Source: Bifidobacterium erythrocebi
Lineage (GTDB): Bacteria; Actinomycetota; Actinomycetes; Actinomycetales; Bifidobacteriaceae
Length of the DNA: 64,000 nt
NCBI RefSeq assembly: GCF_012932675.1
Contig: NZ_JAAIIF010000018.1
Coordinates: forward strand, 149,424 to 213,423
Direction of reading: 5' to 3'
The notes beneath the pieces are model-generated. The model did no database searches, was not told the DNA's origin, and saw only the letters and a list, made by a program, of their open reading frames with translations. Shown here in pieces: positions 48,096 to 57,189 of the stretch. Position numbers and translations under genes: made by a program. Each line of letters begins with the position of its first letter. Within the stretch, counting starts at the first letter, position 1.

Positions 48096-50168
48096 TCACA
48101 TACCCGAATCCGCATCCACCTGCATCACATAGATATTGCGGCGCAGCGTCCTGGCCTGCGTACGCGTGATATCGCCGGCCTCAAGCATGTCCTGCACGAT
48201 GCCGAGCTCGATGCCATAGCTGTCGCGCTTGATATCCGCCGCCTGACTGGCCGCGGCGGTACTGCCCTCAACATTCGGACGCGACTTCAGCGAAGCCTCC
48301 GCCCGTCGATAATCGAGAATAAGCGCGGAACAGAATTCCGTATTGTAGGTGTCCTTGGTCATCTCCTCGCTCAGCCGGCCGATGACATGATCGATGGCCT
48401 CGACCTGAAGCACCTGCGTATGCGCGAAGATCTGATCCTCACTCACCAAAGGCGTGGTACGGCGAATACGATTGCCCACACGCTTGACGACATTGCCGGT
48501 CCGGTGCTGGAAACGGCGCAAACGCCCGCGGATCTGGGAGACGGTATGACCCGACTCCGGGTCCGCAGCCGCGTGACGCAGCGAATTCATGATCTGATCG
48601 AGCATGCGCTCGCAGGCTTCCAGATTCAGCTCCTGGACCGCCTTGTTGGGGTTCGGATGCGCCTTGACCTCGGCCTGCCTGTTGCGCACGAATTCCTTCT
48701 CCCAATACAGCGCCTGAAGCTTGAGCTGTTCGTAGCCCTGCAAATCCGTGATGCCGGCGAGTTGCTTCAGACGGCTGATGCGTTTGGTGTACGAGTCGAT
48801 GACCATGAGCACCGCGCGGCGGTTGTCCGGGGTGATGCGGGTGGTGAGTTCCTCCACCGTGCGCCGCAGCACCTCGATGGTGACCTCGCACATCTCGGAC
48901 GACGTGTTCTCCGCATGGTTCGGGGCCAGCAGCGGCAGGGTGAAGTTGGCCAGCAGCAGGGTCATGACGATTACGCCGGCGGCGATGAATATCAGTTCGT
49001 CGCGCATGGGGAATTCCGCGCCGGCCGCGATGGTGTAGGGGATGGTGAACATCAGCGACAGGGTGATGGCGCCCTTGGGGCCGCCGAAGGTCATGACCGC
49101 CGCGGAACGCCAACGGTCGGGCGACATCTTGCGCCGTTTGCCGGTTTTGGTGTCGCGTGCGATGCGCAGCATGAACGCTACCCAGATGAATCGCAGCGCG
49201 ATCACCACGACGGTCACGAGCAGGATCACGGTCAGCAGCTGCTTGTTGCTGACGTCGGGGTCGGACCAGCTCGCCGTCATGGCCTGCGGCAGCAGCATGC
49301 CCAGCAGAATGAACACCGCGCCGTTCAACGCGAACGACAGCACGCCCCACACGCTTGACGAGACGATGTTGGTGCGTGCCACATTGGGGCCGATACCGGT
49401 GCGGTCGAATCGGATCAGCAGACCCGCCACGACCACGGAAAGAATGCCGGACACATGGCATTCCTCCGCTCCGACGTACAGCAGCACGGGCAGGAACAGT
49501 TCCATCAGAATACGGGTGGTGGTGTTCTCCCAGCCCAACGAGCGTACCGTCTCGAACAGCCAGTTGATGAACAGGCCCACGACGAGGCCGAACAGCGCTC
49601 CCCCGATGAACGAGACGATGAACTCCCCCGTGGCCTTTCCCACGGCGAATTGCCCGGTGATGGCGGCGGAGATCGCGAACTGGAAGCCGACGATGCCCGA
49701 AGCGTCGTTGAACAGCGATTCGCCCTTGAGCACGCTGCGTTGACGCGTGGTCAGCGACGCCTCCTTGCCCAGCGAGCTGACGGCGACCGCGTCGGTCGGC
49801 CCCAGTGCCGCGCCAAGCGCCAATCCTGCGGCCAGCGGCATCGCGGGCCAGATGGTATGCAGGGCGAATCCGACCGCCGCCATGGTGGCGATGGCCAGTC
49901 CGATGGCCAGCGACAGGCTCAGTTTCACGGTTTTCAGCAGTTCGGATTTGTCGATGTCGTGCGCCTCAAGATACAGCAGCGGCGCAATGAACAGCACCAT
50001 GAACAGTTCCGGGTTCAGCTGCACGCCTTGGAAGAACGGCAGCTGGCTGGCCAGCGCGCCCAAAGCGATCTGCACGAGCGGCGTCGATACCTTGGGTATG
50101 AACCGGCTGAGGAAGGACGATGCCACGACGATGGCGATGATGCACAGAATGAGTTCGATAACGGCCAC
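48096..50168 (-). CDS. Na+/H+ antiporter, CPA1 (NhaP) family
   Basis: 690 residues. The membrane part (about 1-420) has ALGPTDAVAVSSL, GESLFNDASGIV (the ND motif of CPA1) and FGGPKGAITL, typical of NhaP-type exchangers. A large cytoplasmic C-terminus (about 420-690), rich in Arg/Glu and helical, follows, probably regulatory. It exports Na+ (or K+) for H+ to control pH. Start GTG 50168 has AAGGAAGC 3 nt upstream. Ion specificity cannot be told. Confidence 0.92.
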   Translation of the reverse strand: MAVIELILCIIAIVVASSFLSRFIPKVSTPLVQIALGALASQLPFFQGVQLNPELFMVLFIAPLLYLEAHDIDKSELLKTVKLSLSLAIGLAIATMAAVGFALHTIWPAMPLAAGLALGAALGPTDAVAVSSLGKEASLTTRQRSVLKGESLFNDASGIVGFQFAISAAITGQFAVGKATGEFIVSFIGGALFGLVVGLFINWLFETVRSLGWENTTTRILMELFLPVLLYVGAEECHVSGILSVVVAGLLIRFDRTGIGPNVARTNIVSSSVWGVLSFALNGAVFILLGMLLPQAMTASWSDPDVSNKQLLTVILLVTVVVIALRFIWVAFMLRIARDTKTGKRRKMSPDRWRSAAVMTFGGPKGAITLSLMFTIPYTIAAGAEFPMRDELIFIAAGVIVMTLLLANFTLPLLAPNHAENTSSEMCEVTIEVLRRTVEELTTRITPDNRRAVLMVIDSYTKRISRLKQLAGITDLQGYEQLKLQALYWEKEFVRNRQAEVKAHPNPNKAVQELNLEACERMLDQIMNSLRHAAADPESGHTVSQIRGRLRRFQHRTGNVVKRVGNRIRRTTPLVSEDQIFAHTQVLQVEAIDHVIGRLSEEMTKDTYNTEFCSALILDYRRAEASLKSRPNVEGSTAAASQAADIKRDSYGIELGIVQDMLEAGDITRTQARTLRRNIYVMQVDADSGM

Positions 50169-50328
50169 AAGCTTCCTTACCTTGGAGGGACGTTTTCAAC
50201 AGTATAGAAAGGTCTGCAATACAACGTTACACGTCTTGCGCCATGCGGCATGCGGGGCTTCGCTGCGGGCTGTATGCGGGAGGACATGGGAGGGTGGTGT
50301 CTGGCCGTGCTCGGGTAGACTGGCGGGT

Positions 50329-50772
50329 ATGAACGATGACAAGGCGATGCGTTGCGCGTTGGATCTGGCGATGCGTGCGGCGGAGCACGGCGATGTGCCC
50401 GTGGGGGCCGTGGTGCTGGACGCCCAGGGGCATATCGCGGGCGAGGGGTGGAACACCCGCGAGGTCGATGGCGACCCGCTGGCCCATGCGGAGATCGCGG
50501 CCATGCGGGAGGCCGCCGAGCATGGCTGGAACCTTGCCGATTGCACGTTGGTGGTCACGTTGGAGCCGTGCCCGATGTGCGCGGGCGCCTGCGTGCAGAC
50601 GCATATCGGGCGCATCGTGTTCGGCGCATGGGATGCCAAGCTCGGTGCCTGCGGGTCGGTGTGGGACATTCCCCGTGATCCACATGTGGGTTCCATGCCG
50701 GAGGTGTATGGCGGCGTTATGGAACGGGAGTGCGCCCGGGTGCTGCGTGAGTTCTTCGCAGCTCGTCGCTGA
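50329..50772 (+). CDS. tadA: tRNA-specific adenosine deaminase TadA
   Basis: 147 residues. Deaminates A34 to inosine in tRNA-Arg(ACG). Zinc site H-A-E in PLAHAEIAAM and PCPMCAGACV; GAWDAKLGACGS matches TadA. The frame is open far upstream (from 49747), but ATG 50329 gives the family N-terminus. No strong RBS is visible. Divergent from the antiporter gene. Confidence 0.93.
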   Translation: MNDDKAMRCALDLAMRAAEHGDVPVGAVVLDAQGHIAGEGWNTREVDGDPLAHAEIAAMREAAEHGWNLADCTLVVTLEPCPMCAGACVQTHIGRIVFGAWDAKLGACGSVWDIPRDPHVGSMPEVYGGVMERECARVLREFFAARR

Positions 50773-50802
50773 GTCGTTGAGTCGTTGAGTCGTTAAGTCG
50801 CT
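50771..50802. repeat. 8-bp tandem repeat GAGTCGTT
   Basis: Three perfect and one variant unit right after the tadA stop, in the short gap before the convergent TSUP gene. Probably slippage. Confidence 0.6.
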
Positions 50803-50834
50803 GGTCGCTGAGCTACTGCGACAGCTGCCGGCCC

Positions 50835-51689
50835 CTACTCGTTCCGATCGCCGGTATGGTTGCCGCGTGAGATGCGCGCCACCAGTCCGCTTGCCGCCGG
50901 CGTGATCTTCAATGCCGTCCACAGGCATCGGATGCCGATGACGGTCAGATAGATGATGAAGAGGTTCGTGCCGACGCGTGGACTCACGGCGCTCGCGATC
51001 ATGGTGCCGAACGGTGCGGAGAGTGCGGATACGATGCCGATGATGAGCCCGTCCCTGACGATTACGAGGTGCCGTTTGCTGTTCGCCACGGTGGCGGTGA
51101 TCGAACTGGGGAACATGGCGAGCAGCGAGGTTCCGCGTGCGATGAGGTCGGAGGCGCCGAAGATCAGCGAGAGCGCGGGCACGGCGATCGATCCGCCGCC
51201 GATGCCGAGCAGGCCGGCCAGCGTTCCGATGAATACGCCTACAAGGACGATGGCGATGCCGGTTACCGGCGTCAGGGCGATCGAAGAATCCCTGGACGGC
51301 GTGAAACATATCTGTGAAACAACCACGAAGCACAGGAAGACCGCATAGAACCAGCGCAGGAACATCTCGGAAAGCCTGGACAGCAGCCAGCTGCCGATCT
51401 GGGAGCCGACCATCATGCCCACCGCCAGAAGCAATGCGGCGATCCAATCCACGTCGCCACCGTGCGCATAGGAGACCACGCCGGAGATCGAGGTGATGAT
51501 GATCGCGCAGATCGATGTCGCCGCCGCTTGGCGCTGCGTCAATCCGATCCAGACAAGTGCCGGCACGATGACGGTGCCGCCACCGATGCCGAACATGCCG
51601 GAGAACAGTCCGGAAATCAAGCCGACTGCAAGAAGAATGCACAGTGTGCGCCGTGCGCTGCCGTGAAGTGCCGCCTGTTCGTGGTCCAT
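50835..51689 (-). CDS. TSUP (TauE/SafE) family membrane permease
   Basis: 284 residues. Two repeats of the TSUP signature: FGIGGGTVIVPAL (about 33-45) and LGIGGGSIAVPALSL (about 160-174), with about eight hydrophobic segments. Family exports or imports sulfite, sulfoacetate, taurine or similar anions; substrate unknown. RBS GGGGAGGCG before ATG 51689. Divergent from aga. Confidence 0.9.
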   Translation of the reverse strand: MDHEQAALHGSARRTLCILLAVGLISGLFSGMFGIGGGTVIVPALVWIGLTQRQAAATSICAIIITSISGVVSYAHGGDVDWIAALLLAVGMMVGSQIGSWLLSRLSEMFLRWFYAVFLCFVVVSQICFTPSRDSSIALTPVTGIAIVLVGVFIGTLAGLLGIGGGSIAVPALSLIFGASDLIARGTSLLAMFPSSITATVANSKRHLVIVRDGLIIGIVSALSAPFGTMIASAVSPRVGTNLFIIYLTVIGIRCLWTALKITPAASGLVARISRGNHTGDRNE

Positions 51690-51884
51690 GGAATGAATCG
51701 CCTCCCCTTGTTGTTCCGGTTCTCTCTTCCGGAATCCAACGAAATACTAAGTCGTGTGCGGGATGACGCAATGAATTACTTTCTGAAAATAAGAAACACG
51801 CTGATGCGAGTAAAAAAATGCGTCAGGGCATACTATGGAGGGGCACAGAATCCCCGAAGATTCCACGAAGAAAAGGATGATGCA

Positions 51885-54179
51885 ATGTCGCGCATTCAAC
51901 AATTCCAAGGCAATATCGCAAACGGCACGGCGATCACCGTCGTATACGCGGAACAGACAGACGCCGACGTGGCGGTGGCATTCGCGTTCGTCGGCAGCGA
52001 CCTGCCCCGACTCGTGCACTGGGGTCGTCCGCTCAGTGCACCCGAAACGCTGTTGGGCGCCTACGATGCACAGAACCCGCAGCGCGTGTCCGGTGCGCTC
52101 GACTACACGCCATGGCCGAGCGTTCTGCCCACCCAATCCGAATCCTGGATCGGTGCCGACCGCTTCGACGTTCGCCGTGACGGACGCAAGCTGTTCTGCA
52201 AGTTCATCGTGAGCGACATCTCGGCCACCAACATGGAAGCCGGCAACGCCTATGACATGACGGTGAAGGACGGCTACCCCCAGTGGAACGTCGCGGATCG
52301 TCCCAAGGCAACGCCGACCATCGTGGTCACGGCCGAAGACGCGGAACAGGGCGTCAAGATCATCTGGACCTGCGAACTCGACATCAGCGGCCTCGTACGT
52401 CAGAAGGCAACCGTTATCAACACCGGTTCCGGCAAGCTGGAAGTCGGCAAAGTGGAGCTCGCCTACACCCTCCCCGCAGACGCCACCGAAATCCTGACCA
52501 CCACGGGCCATCATCTTCGCGAACGTTCGCCGCAACGCCAGCCGCTCACCGTCGGCAGGTTCGAAAAGGTCTCCATGGTCGGGCGCCCGGACTTCGACGC
52601 CACGCTGCTGCTTTCCGTAGGCGAGACCGGATTCGGATTCACCCGTGGCGAAGTGTACTCCGCACACGTCGGTTGGAGCGGCAACAGCGTGCTCTCCGCG
52701 GAGCGTCTGCCCTACACCGCCGGTGTGCTGGGCGGCGGCGAGGTGCTGCTGGGCGGCGAGATCAGCCTGGGCGAAGGCGAGGAATACGCCACTCCATGGC
52801 TGTACGGCTCGTACGGCACCGGACTCAACGAGGTCTCGGCCCGATTCCATTCCTACATCCGCAACGTGCACCGCGACTGGCGTGCGGAACACGGCATCGC
52901 CGCAAAGCCCCGCCCGGTCATCCTCAACACGTGGGAGGCCGTCTACTTCAACCACGATTACGACACCCTCACCGCGTTGGCCGACAAGGCCGTGGAAAGC
53001 GGCGTCGAACGCTTCGTGGTCGATGACGGCTGGTTCGGTTCCCGCCGCGACGACACCTCCGGTCTGGGCGATTGGGAGATCTCTCAGGACGTGTGGCCGG
53101 ACGGACCCAAGTCGCTCAAGGCGCTGGCCGACTACGTGCACGGCAAGGGGCTCGAATTCGGTCTGTGGTTCGAGCCGGAAATGGTCAACCCCGATTCCGA
53201 CATGTTCCGCAACCACCCCGACTGGGTGATGAAGCCTACTGCAAACCGACTGCCGATGCAGGGCCGCACCCAGCAGGTCGTCGACCTGACCAACCCGGAC
53301 GCCTACGCCTACGTGTACGGCGCAATGGACAAGCTGGTCGGCGAACTCGGCATCGACTACATCAAGTGGGATCACAACAAGCTCGCCACCGAAGAGGTGT
53401 CCCCCCGCACCGGCCGTCCGGCCGCGCACGCGCAGACCCTCGCCGTCTACAGGATCTTCCACGATCTCAAGGCGACGCACCCCGGCCTGGAAATCGAAAG
53501 CTGCTCCTCCGGCGGCGGCCGTATCGACGTGGGCATCCTCGAAGTCGCGGATCGCGTCTGGGTGTCCGATTGCGTCGACCCGGTCGAACGCGCCGACATC
53601 CAGCGATACACGTCGCTGCTGGTGCCCCCGGAAATGATGGGCGAACACGTCGGCGACAGCCCGGCACACTCCACCCATCGCGCCACCTCGCAGGAAATGC
53701 GCATGGCCATGGCGTTCTTCGGGCATATGGGCGTCGAATGGAACCTGCTGAAGCAGCCGCAGGAAGACATCGACAAGCTGCACGAATGGATTGCGGAATT
53801 CAAGAAGCATCGCGAATGGTTCGCCGTCGACACGGTCGTGCACTCCGATGCCGCCGATCCGGCCGTACGCGTGGACGGTTGCGTCATGCCCAACAAGGAC
53901 GCCGCCATCTACCGCTTCACCCAGCTGACCACATCGCAAACCTACCCTGCGGCACCCGTGCGCCTGCCAGGGCTTGATCCCGACGCTGTATACGAGGTGT
54001 CCCCGCTCGATGTGAGCCTCGACCTCGCCAAGCAGGACATTGGCAACGGCCAGAGCCCGCTGGGCTGGTGGAACGCCGAAGGCGTGAAGATGACCGGTCG
54101 CGCGCTGGCCACCTACGGTATCCGTCCGCCGGCGTTGCATCCTGCACAGGCCTGCCTTTTCAAGGCAGTCCGTGCATGA
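51885..54179 (+). CDS. aga: Alpha-galactosidase, GH36
   Basis: 764 residues. Hydrolyses alpha-1,6-galactosides such as melibiose, raffinose and stachyose. GH36 motifs: FVVDDGWFG, the nucleophile Asp in YIKWDHNK (about residue 498), ESCSSGGGR, and the acid/base Asp in VWVSDCVDPVER. No signal peptide, so the enzyme is cytoplasmic and acts on imported sugar. ATG 51885 with AAGGATG upstream. The last 12 codons and stop lie within a direct repeat (54141-54189). Faces the ROK regulator and belongs with the ABC transporter to the right. Confidence 0.95.
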   Translation: MSRIQQFQGNIANGTAITVVYAEQTDADVAVAFAFVGSDLPRLVHWGRPLSAPETLLGAYDAQNPQRVSGALDYTPWPSVLPTQSESWIGADRFDVRRDGRKLFCKFIVSDISATNMEAGNAYDMTVKDGYPQWNVADRPKATPTIVVTAEDAEQGVKIIWTCELDISGLVRQKATVINTGSGKLEVGKVELAYTLPADATEILTTTGHHLRERSPQRQPLTVGRFEKVSMVGRPDFDATLLLSVGETGFGFTRGEVYSAHVGWSGNSVLSAERLPYTAGVLGGGEVLLGGEISLGEGEEYATPWLYGSYGTGLNEVSARFHSYIRNVHRDWRAEHGIAAKPRPVILNTWEAVYFNHDYDTLTALADKAVESGVERFVVDDGWFGSRRDDTSGLGDWEISQDVWPDGPKSLKALADYVHGKGLEFGLWFEPEMVNPDSDMFRNHPDWVMKPTANRLPMQGRTQQVVDLTNPDAYAYVYGAMDKLVGELGIDYIKWDHNKLATEEVSPRTGRPAAHAQTLAVYRIFHDLKATHPGLEIESCSSGGGRIDVGILEVADRVWVSDCVDPVERADIQRYTSLLVPPEMMGEHVGDSPAHSTHRATSQEMRMAMAFFGHMGVEWNLLKQPQEDIDKLHEWIAEFKKHREWFAVDTVVHSDAADPAVRVDGCVMPNKDAAIYRFTQLTTSQTYPAAPVRLPGLDPDAVYEVSPLDVSLDLAKQDIGNGQSPLGWWNAEGVKMTGRALATYGIRPPALHPAQACLFKAVRA

Positions 54180-54295
54180 TGCCTTCGCAGCAAGCTGCTC
54201 ACTTCGCCTACGGTGAGCCCACTGGGCTCCCCGTTTGACGGCTCAGCCTGCACAGGCCTGCCTTTTCAAGGCAGTCCGTGCATGATGCCTTCGCA
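54141..54295. repeat. 49-bp direct repeat at the aga 3' end
   Basis: Identical 49-bp copies at 54141-54189 and 54247-54295, 106 bp apart. Copy 1 includes the aga stop codon. The repeat holds the palindrome CTGCCTTTTCAAGGCAG. The spacer 54185-54233 resembles, in inverted orientation, 59137-59186. Confidence 0.9.
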
Positions 54296-54303
54296 CAATG
54301 ATT

Positions 54304-54357
54304 AAGGCTGGGAGGCGGTTCATGATATATGAATCGCCTCCCAGCCTTTCCGTTTTT
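54304..54357. terminator. Terminator between convergent aga and ROK gene
   Basis: AAGGCTGGGAGGCG / CGCCTCCCAGCCTT, a 14-bp stem, followed on the plus strand by TCCGTTTTT. Confidence 0.85.
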
Positions 54358-54373
54358 CCGGTGACTTATCGGG

Positions 54374-55576
54374 TCAGCCGATATGATCCACAATCACTCG
54401 CGATGCCGCGGCCTTGGCCCATAATGCCCAGTCGTGGTCGAGAATCTCGAACTCCACCGGCGAGGCCTGCTTATGCCGGTACGCGCCGATGCCGTCGCGC
54501 AATGCGTCGAGCCCCCGCTGCGCGATAAAGGCAGACTCCCCCGCGATCATGATCTTCTCCGGCATCGCGATATTCGAGATGATCGCGATCAGCGTTCCCA
54601 GCCGGAAACACGTACGATTCACCAACTTGGTCGCCTGCGGCACATTGTTGTGCACGTCCCGTTCGAAATCGTCGAACGAGACCGGTTTGCCGAGCAGCTG
54701 GGAATACTGGTCGGCGATGGAATCGTTGGTCAGGCATTGCGAGCAGCCGCGATGCCCCGATTCACAGCTCGGGCCGTCCGGGTCCAGGGGGATATGCCCC
54801 ACCAGGCCATAGCTTTTATCCGCGCAATCGATGAGCTTGCCGTGCATGGCCAGCGAATACCCCACGCCGGAGCCGATGGTCAGCGCGGCGAAGCTACGCG
54901 ACCCCACCCCCGGTCCGAACCAGCAGGCGTCCACCAGCATCGAATCGATATCGTTGTATATGCCGGTCGGCAGGCCGGTGGCGTTCTTGATGAGCGCGGA
55001 GAGATCAACGTCATGCTCCCAGTGCAGGAACGGTGCGAACGTGACGGTCGTATCGTGCTCGACATGCCCGCCGATGGCGATGCCGATGGCGCAGGGGCTC
55101 GGCAGACCGGCGGTTATCGCCTCGCTGGAACAATCATCGACCAGTCGAAGGATGACATTGACCACCATGTCCGGCGCGGTGTCCGTGATCGCCTCTTCAT
55201 GGCATCCGGTGACGATGCCGCTGCCCGCGTCGACGATGACGGCGGACGCCATGGTGCCGCTGAGCTTGATGCCGACGAAGGTCTTGGAACGGCGGTTCAG
55301 TTTCAATCCTGTTTGGGGTCTGCCGCGGCGTTCGGTGGTGGGTGGAATCGTGAAATCCTTGGGCAATATGGTGGACATGGGCTCGCCGGGATCCGTCTCC
55401 ACAATGACGCCGCTGTGGATGAGGTCGCTGGTGATGCGTGAGACCGCGCCCTGCGATAGTCCCAGGATATGCGCGAGCGTGATGCGTGATATGGGCCCGT
55501 ACTTTGTGATGCAGGCCGCTACCTCATGCGTGTATTCTGATCCCTCGAACCATTGAGGGATGGGGTGTGTCGCCAT
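54374..55576 (-). CDS. ROK-family transcriptional regulator
   Basis: 400 residues. N-terminal winged helix-turn-helix (about 15-75: GPISRITLAHILGLSQGAVSRIT), then a ROK sugar-kinase-like domain with GIAIGGHV and the zinc motif CESGHRGCSQC. It probably represses the flanking aga and ABC genes when no inducer is bound. Divergent from the binding-protein gene, with two AATTA-type inverted repeats between them. Alternative: a ROK kinase, unlikely given the HTH. Confidence 0.93.
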   Translation of the reverse strand: MATHPIPQWFEGSEYTHEVAACITKYGPISRITLAHILGLSQGAVSRITSDLIHSGVIVETDPGEPMSTILPKDFTIPPTTERRGRPQTGLKLNRRSKTFVGIKLSGTMASAVIVDAGSGIVTGCHEEAITDTAPDMVVNVILRLVDDCSSEAITAGLPSPCAIGIAIGGHVEHDTTVTFAPFLHWEHDVDLSALIKNATGLPTGIYNDIDSMLVDACWFGPGVGSRSFAALTIGSGVGYSLAMHGKLIDCADKSYGLVGHIPLDPDGPSCESGHRGCSQCLTNDSIADQYSQLLGKPVSFDDFERDVHNNVPQATKLVNRTCFRLGTLIAIISNIAMPEKIMIAGESAFIAQRGLDALRDGIGAYRHKQASPVEFEILDHDWALWAKAAASRVIVDHIG

Positions 55577-55591
55577 AGACTCTTCTCTTTT

Positions 55592-55622
55592 CGTAATTAC
55601 TCTCCAAGAATAACTAATTATC
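55592..55622. promoter_or_regulatory. AATTA-type operator candidate near ROK start
   Basis: CGTAATTA (55592-55599) faces TAATTATC (55615-55622), just upstream of the ROK ATG. Same half-site as the repeat at 55747-55771. Confidence 0.55.
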
Positions 55623-55746
55623 GGAACTTGCCAACAATGCGTGGCGTGGCGCGGTGGATGCCTGTCATGTGGAGGCCGACATGACTTGCAAAAGTTCCGC
55701 TTCCTGCCTTGCGCCTTGTTCTCCGATTAATTTCTTTCCCTCTGCA

Positions 55747-55771
55747 CGTAATTCACCGCTGTTTAATTACG
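55747..55771. promoter_or_regulatory. AATTA-type operator candidate before the ABC operon
   Basis: CGTAATT (55747-55753) and AATTACG (55765-55771) form a perfect inverted repeat with an 11-bp spacer. It abuts a promoter-like TTGACA (55779-55784) and GAAAAT (55803-55808, 18 bp spacing), so binding would block the ABC promoter. Confidence 0.6.
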
Positions 55772-55879
55772 CGCCACATTGACACGCGAATGGAGTGGGA
55801 ATGAAAATGCCGAAAACCTAACATGAAACCATGTCGGTTGCGGTAATGGTGCCGCACTCCAAGGAAGGGAAAAGGATCG

Positions 55880-57175
55880 ATGATGAGAACCGGATCTCAT
55901 ATACAACACGGAAGGTTGGCACGTACGTTTGCGCGTACGGTGACGGCGGCGTGCGCGGTCATGATGGGACTGAGCGTCGCCGGCTGCGGTACGGCGAACG
56001 CCGGCACGGTAACGTTGGATTTCTTCCAATACAAGGCGGAAGCGGCCGATTGGTTCACCGCCAAGGCCCGTGAATTCGAGAAGACCCACCCCAACATCAA
56101 GATCAATGTCAATAATTCGTCCGACGCGACCACCGATCTGCGCACGCGCTTGGTGAAGAACCGCGAGCCCGATGTCATCACCATCAACGGCGACATCAAC
56201 TACGGCATGCTTGCCGAGGCCGGCGTCTTCCACGATTTCACCGGCGACAAGATCGTCGACAAGCTCAACCCGGGCATGGTGAAGATCGCCAAGAACCTCG
56301 TGCAGACCACCGACCAGTCGAAGAAGCGCCTGTACGCGATTCCCTACGCCGGAAACGCAAGCGGCTACATCATCAACGTCGACGTGTGGAAGCAGGCCGG
56401 CGAAGATCCCGAGAATCCGCCGCAGACCTGGAGCGAATTCATCGCGCTGCTCAAGCGATTCAAGGCGAAGGGCATCACGCCGATCGAGGCGAGCACCGGC
56501 GACCCCTGGACGCTGCAGGCCCCGCTGTCGTCGCTCAACTCCACGTTGGTTCCGGAAAGCGAATACACGAATCTGAAGAACGGCACCAAGAAGTTCTCCG
56601 ACCTGTGGACTCCGGTCAGTAAGAAGCTCATCGAGATCTACCAGAACTACACGCAGAAGAACCCGGCCGTCACCTACCAGCAGGCCACACAGGATCTGGC
56701 CGCCGGCAAGGCAGCGATCCTGCCGCTCGGCACGTACGCGATTCCGCAGGTGCGTCTGATCAACAAGAACGCCAATCTGCGATTCGCACAGATGCCAGCC
56801 ACCGACAACATCAAGGAACAGCAGCTCACCGCGGGTGACGACGTGATGCTCACCATGGGCGCACACACCAAGCATGAGAAGGAGGCGCGAGAGTTCATCG
56901 ACTTCCTCATGAGCGAGAAGGTCGTGAAGGATTACTCCAGGCAGCAGTCCGCCTTCACCCCATACAAGAACACCTATGTGGGCGATGAGGCGCTCAACGG
57001 CGTGCTGAGCTTCTACAAGGCCGGAAAGCTGACCGATTTCTGCGACCATTACGTGCCGGGCAGCATCAACACCGCAGGCTTCCTGCAGACGCTGGTCCAG
57101 TCGGGCAATGTCGCCAATTTCGTCAACGGCATGCAGGCCGAATACGACAAGATCGAAGCCAGGAACTTCAGGTGA
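55880..57175 (+). CDS. ABC transporter substrate-binding lipoprotein (sugar)
   Basis: 431 residues. N-terminal signal with lipobox LSVAGC (Cys at about 36), then a family 1 solute-binding protein fold: VTLDFFQYKAEAADWF, IPYAGNASGYIINVDVWKQAG, and ILPLGTYAIPQV. Anchored outside the membrane; it binds a sugar, likely an alpha-galactoside or alpha-glucoside given aga and GH13 nearby. RBS AAAGGATCG before ATG 55880. Confidence 0.94.
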   Translation: MMRTGSHIQHGRLARTFARTVTAACAVMMGLSVAGCGTANAGTVTLDFFQYKAEAADWFTAKAREFEKTHPNIKINVNNSSDATTDLRTRLVKNREPDVITINGDINYGMLAEAGVFHDFTGDKIVDKLNPGMVKIAKNLVQTTDQSKKRLYAIPYAGNASGYIINVDVWKQAGEDPENPPQTWSEFIALLKRFKAKGITPIEASTGDPWTLQAPLSSLNSTLVPESEYTNLKNGTKKFSDLWTPVSKKLIEIYQNYTQKNPAVTYQQATQDLAAGKAAILPLGTYAIPQVRLINKNANLRFAQMPATDNIKEQQLTAGDDVMLTMGAHTKHEKEAREFIDFLMSEKVVKDYSRQQSAFTPYKNTYVGDEALNGVLSFYKAGKLTDFCDHYVPGSINTAGFLQTLVQSGNVANFVNGMQAEYDKIEARNFR

Positions 57176-57189
57176 GGGGAGGAACGACA

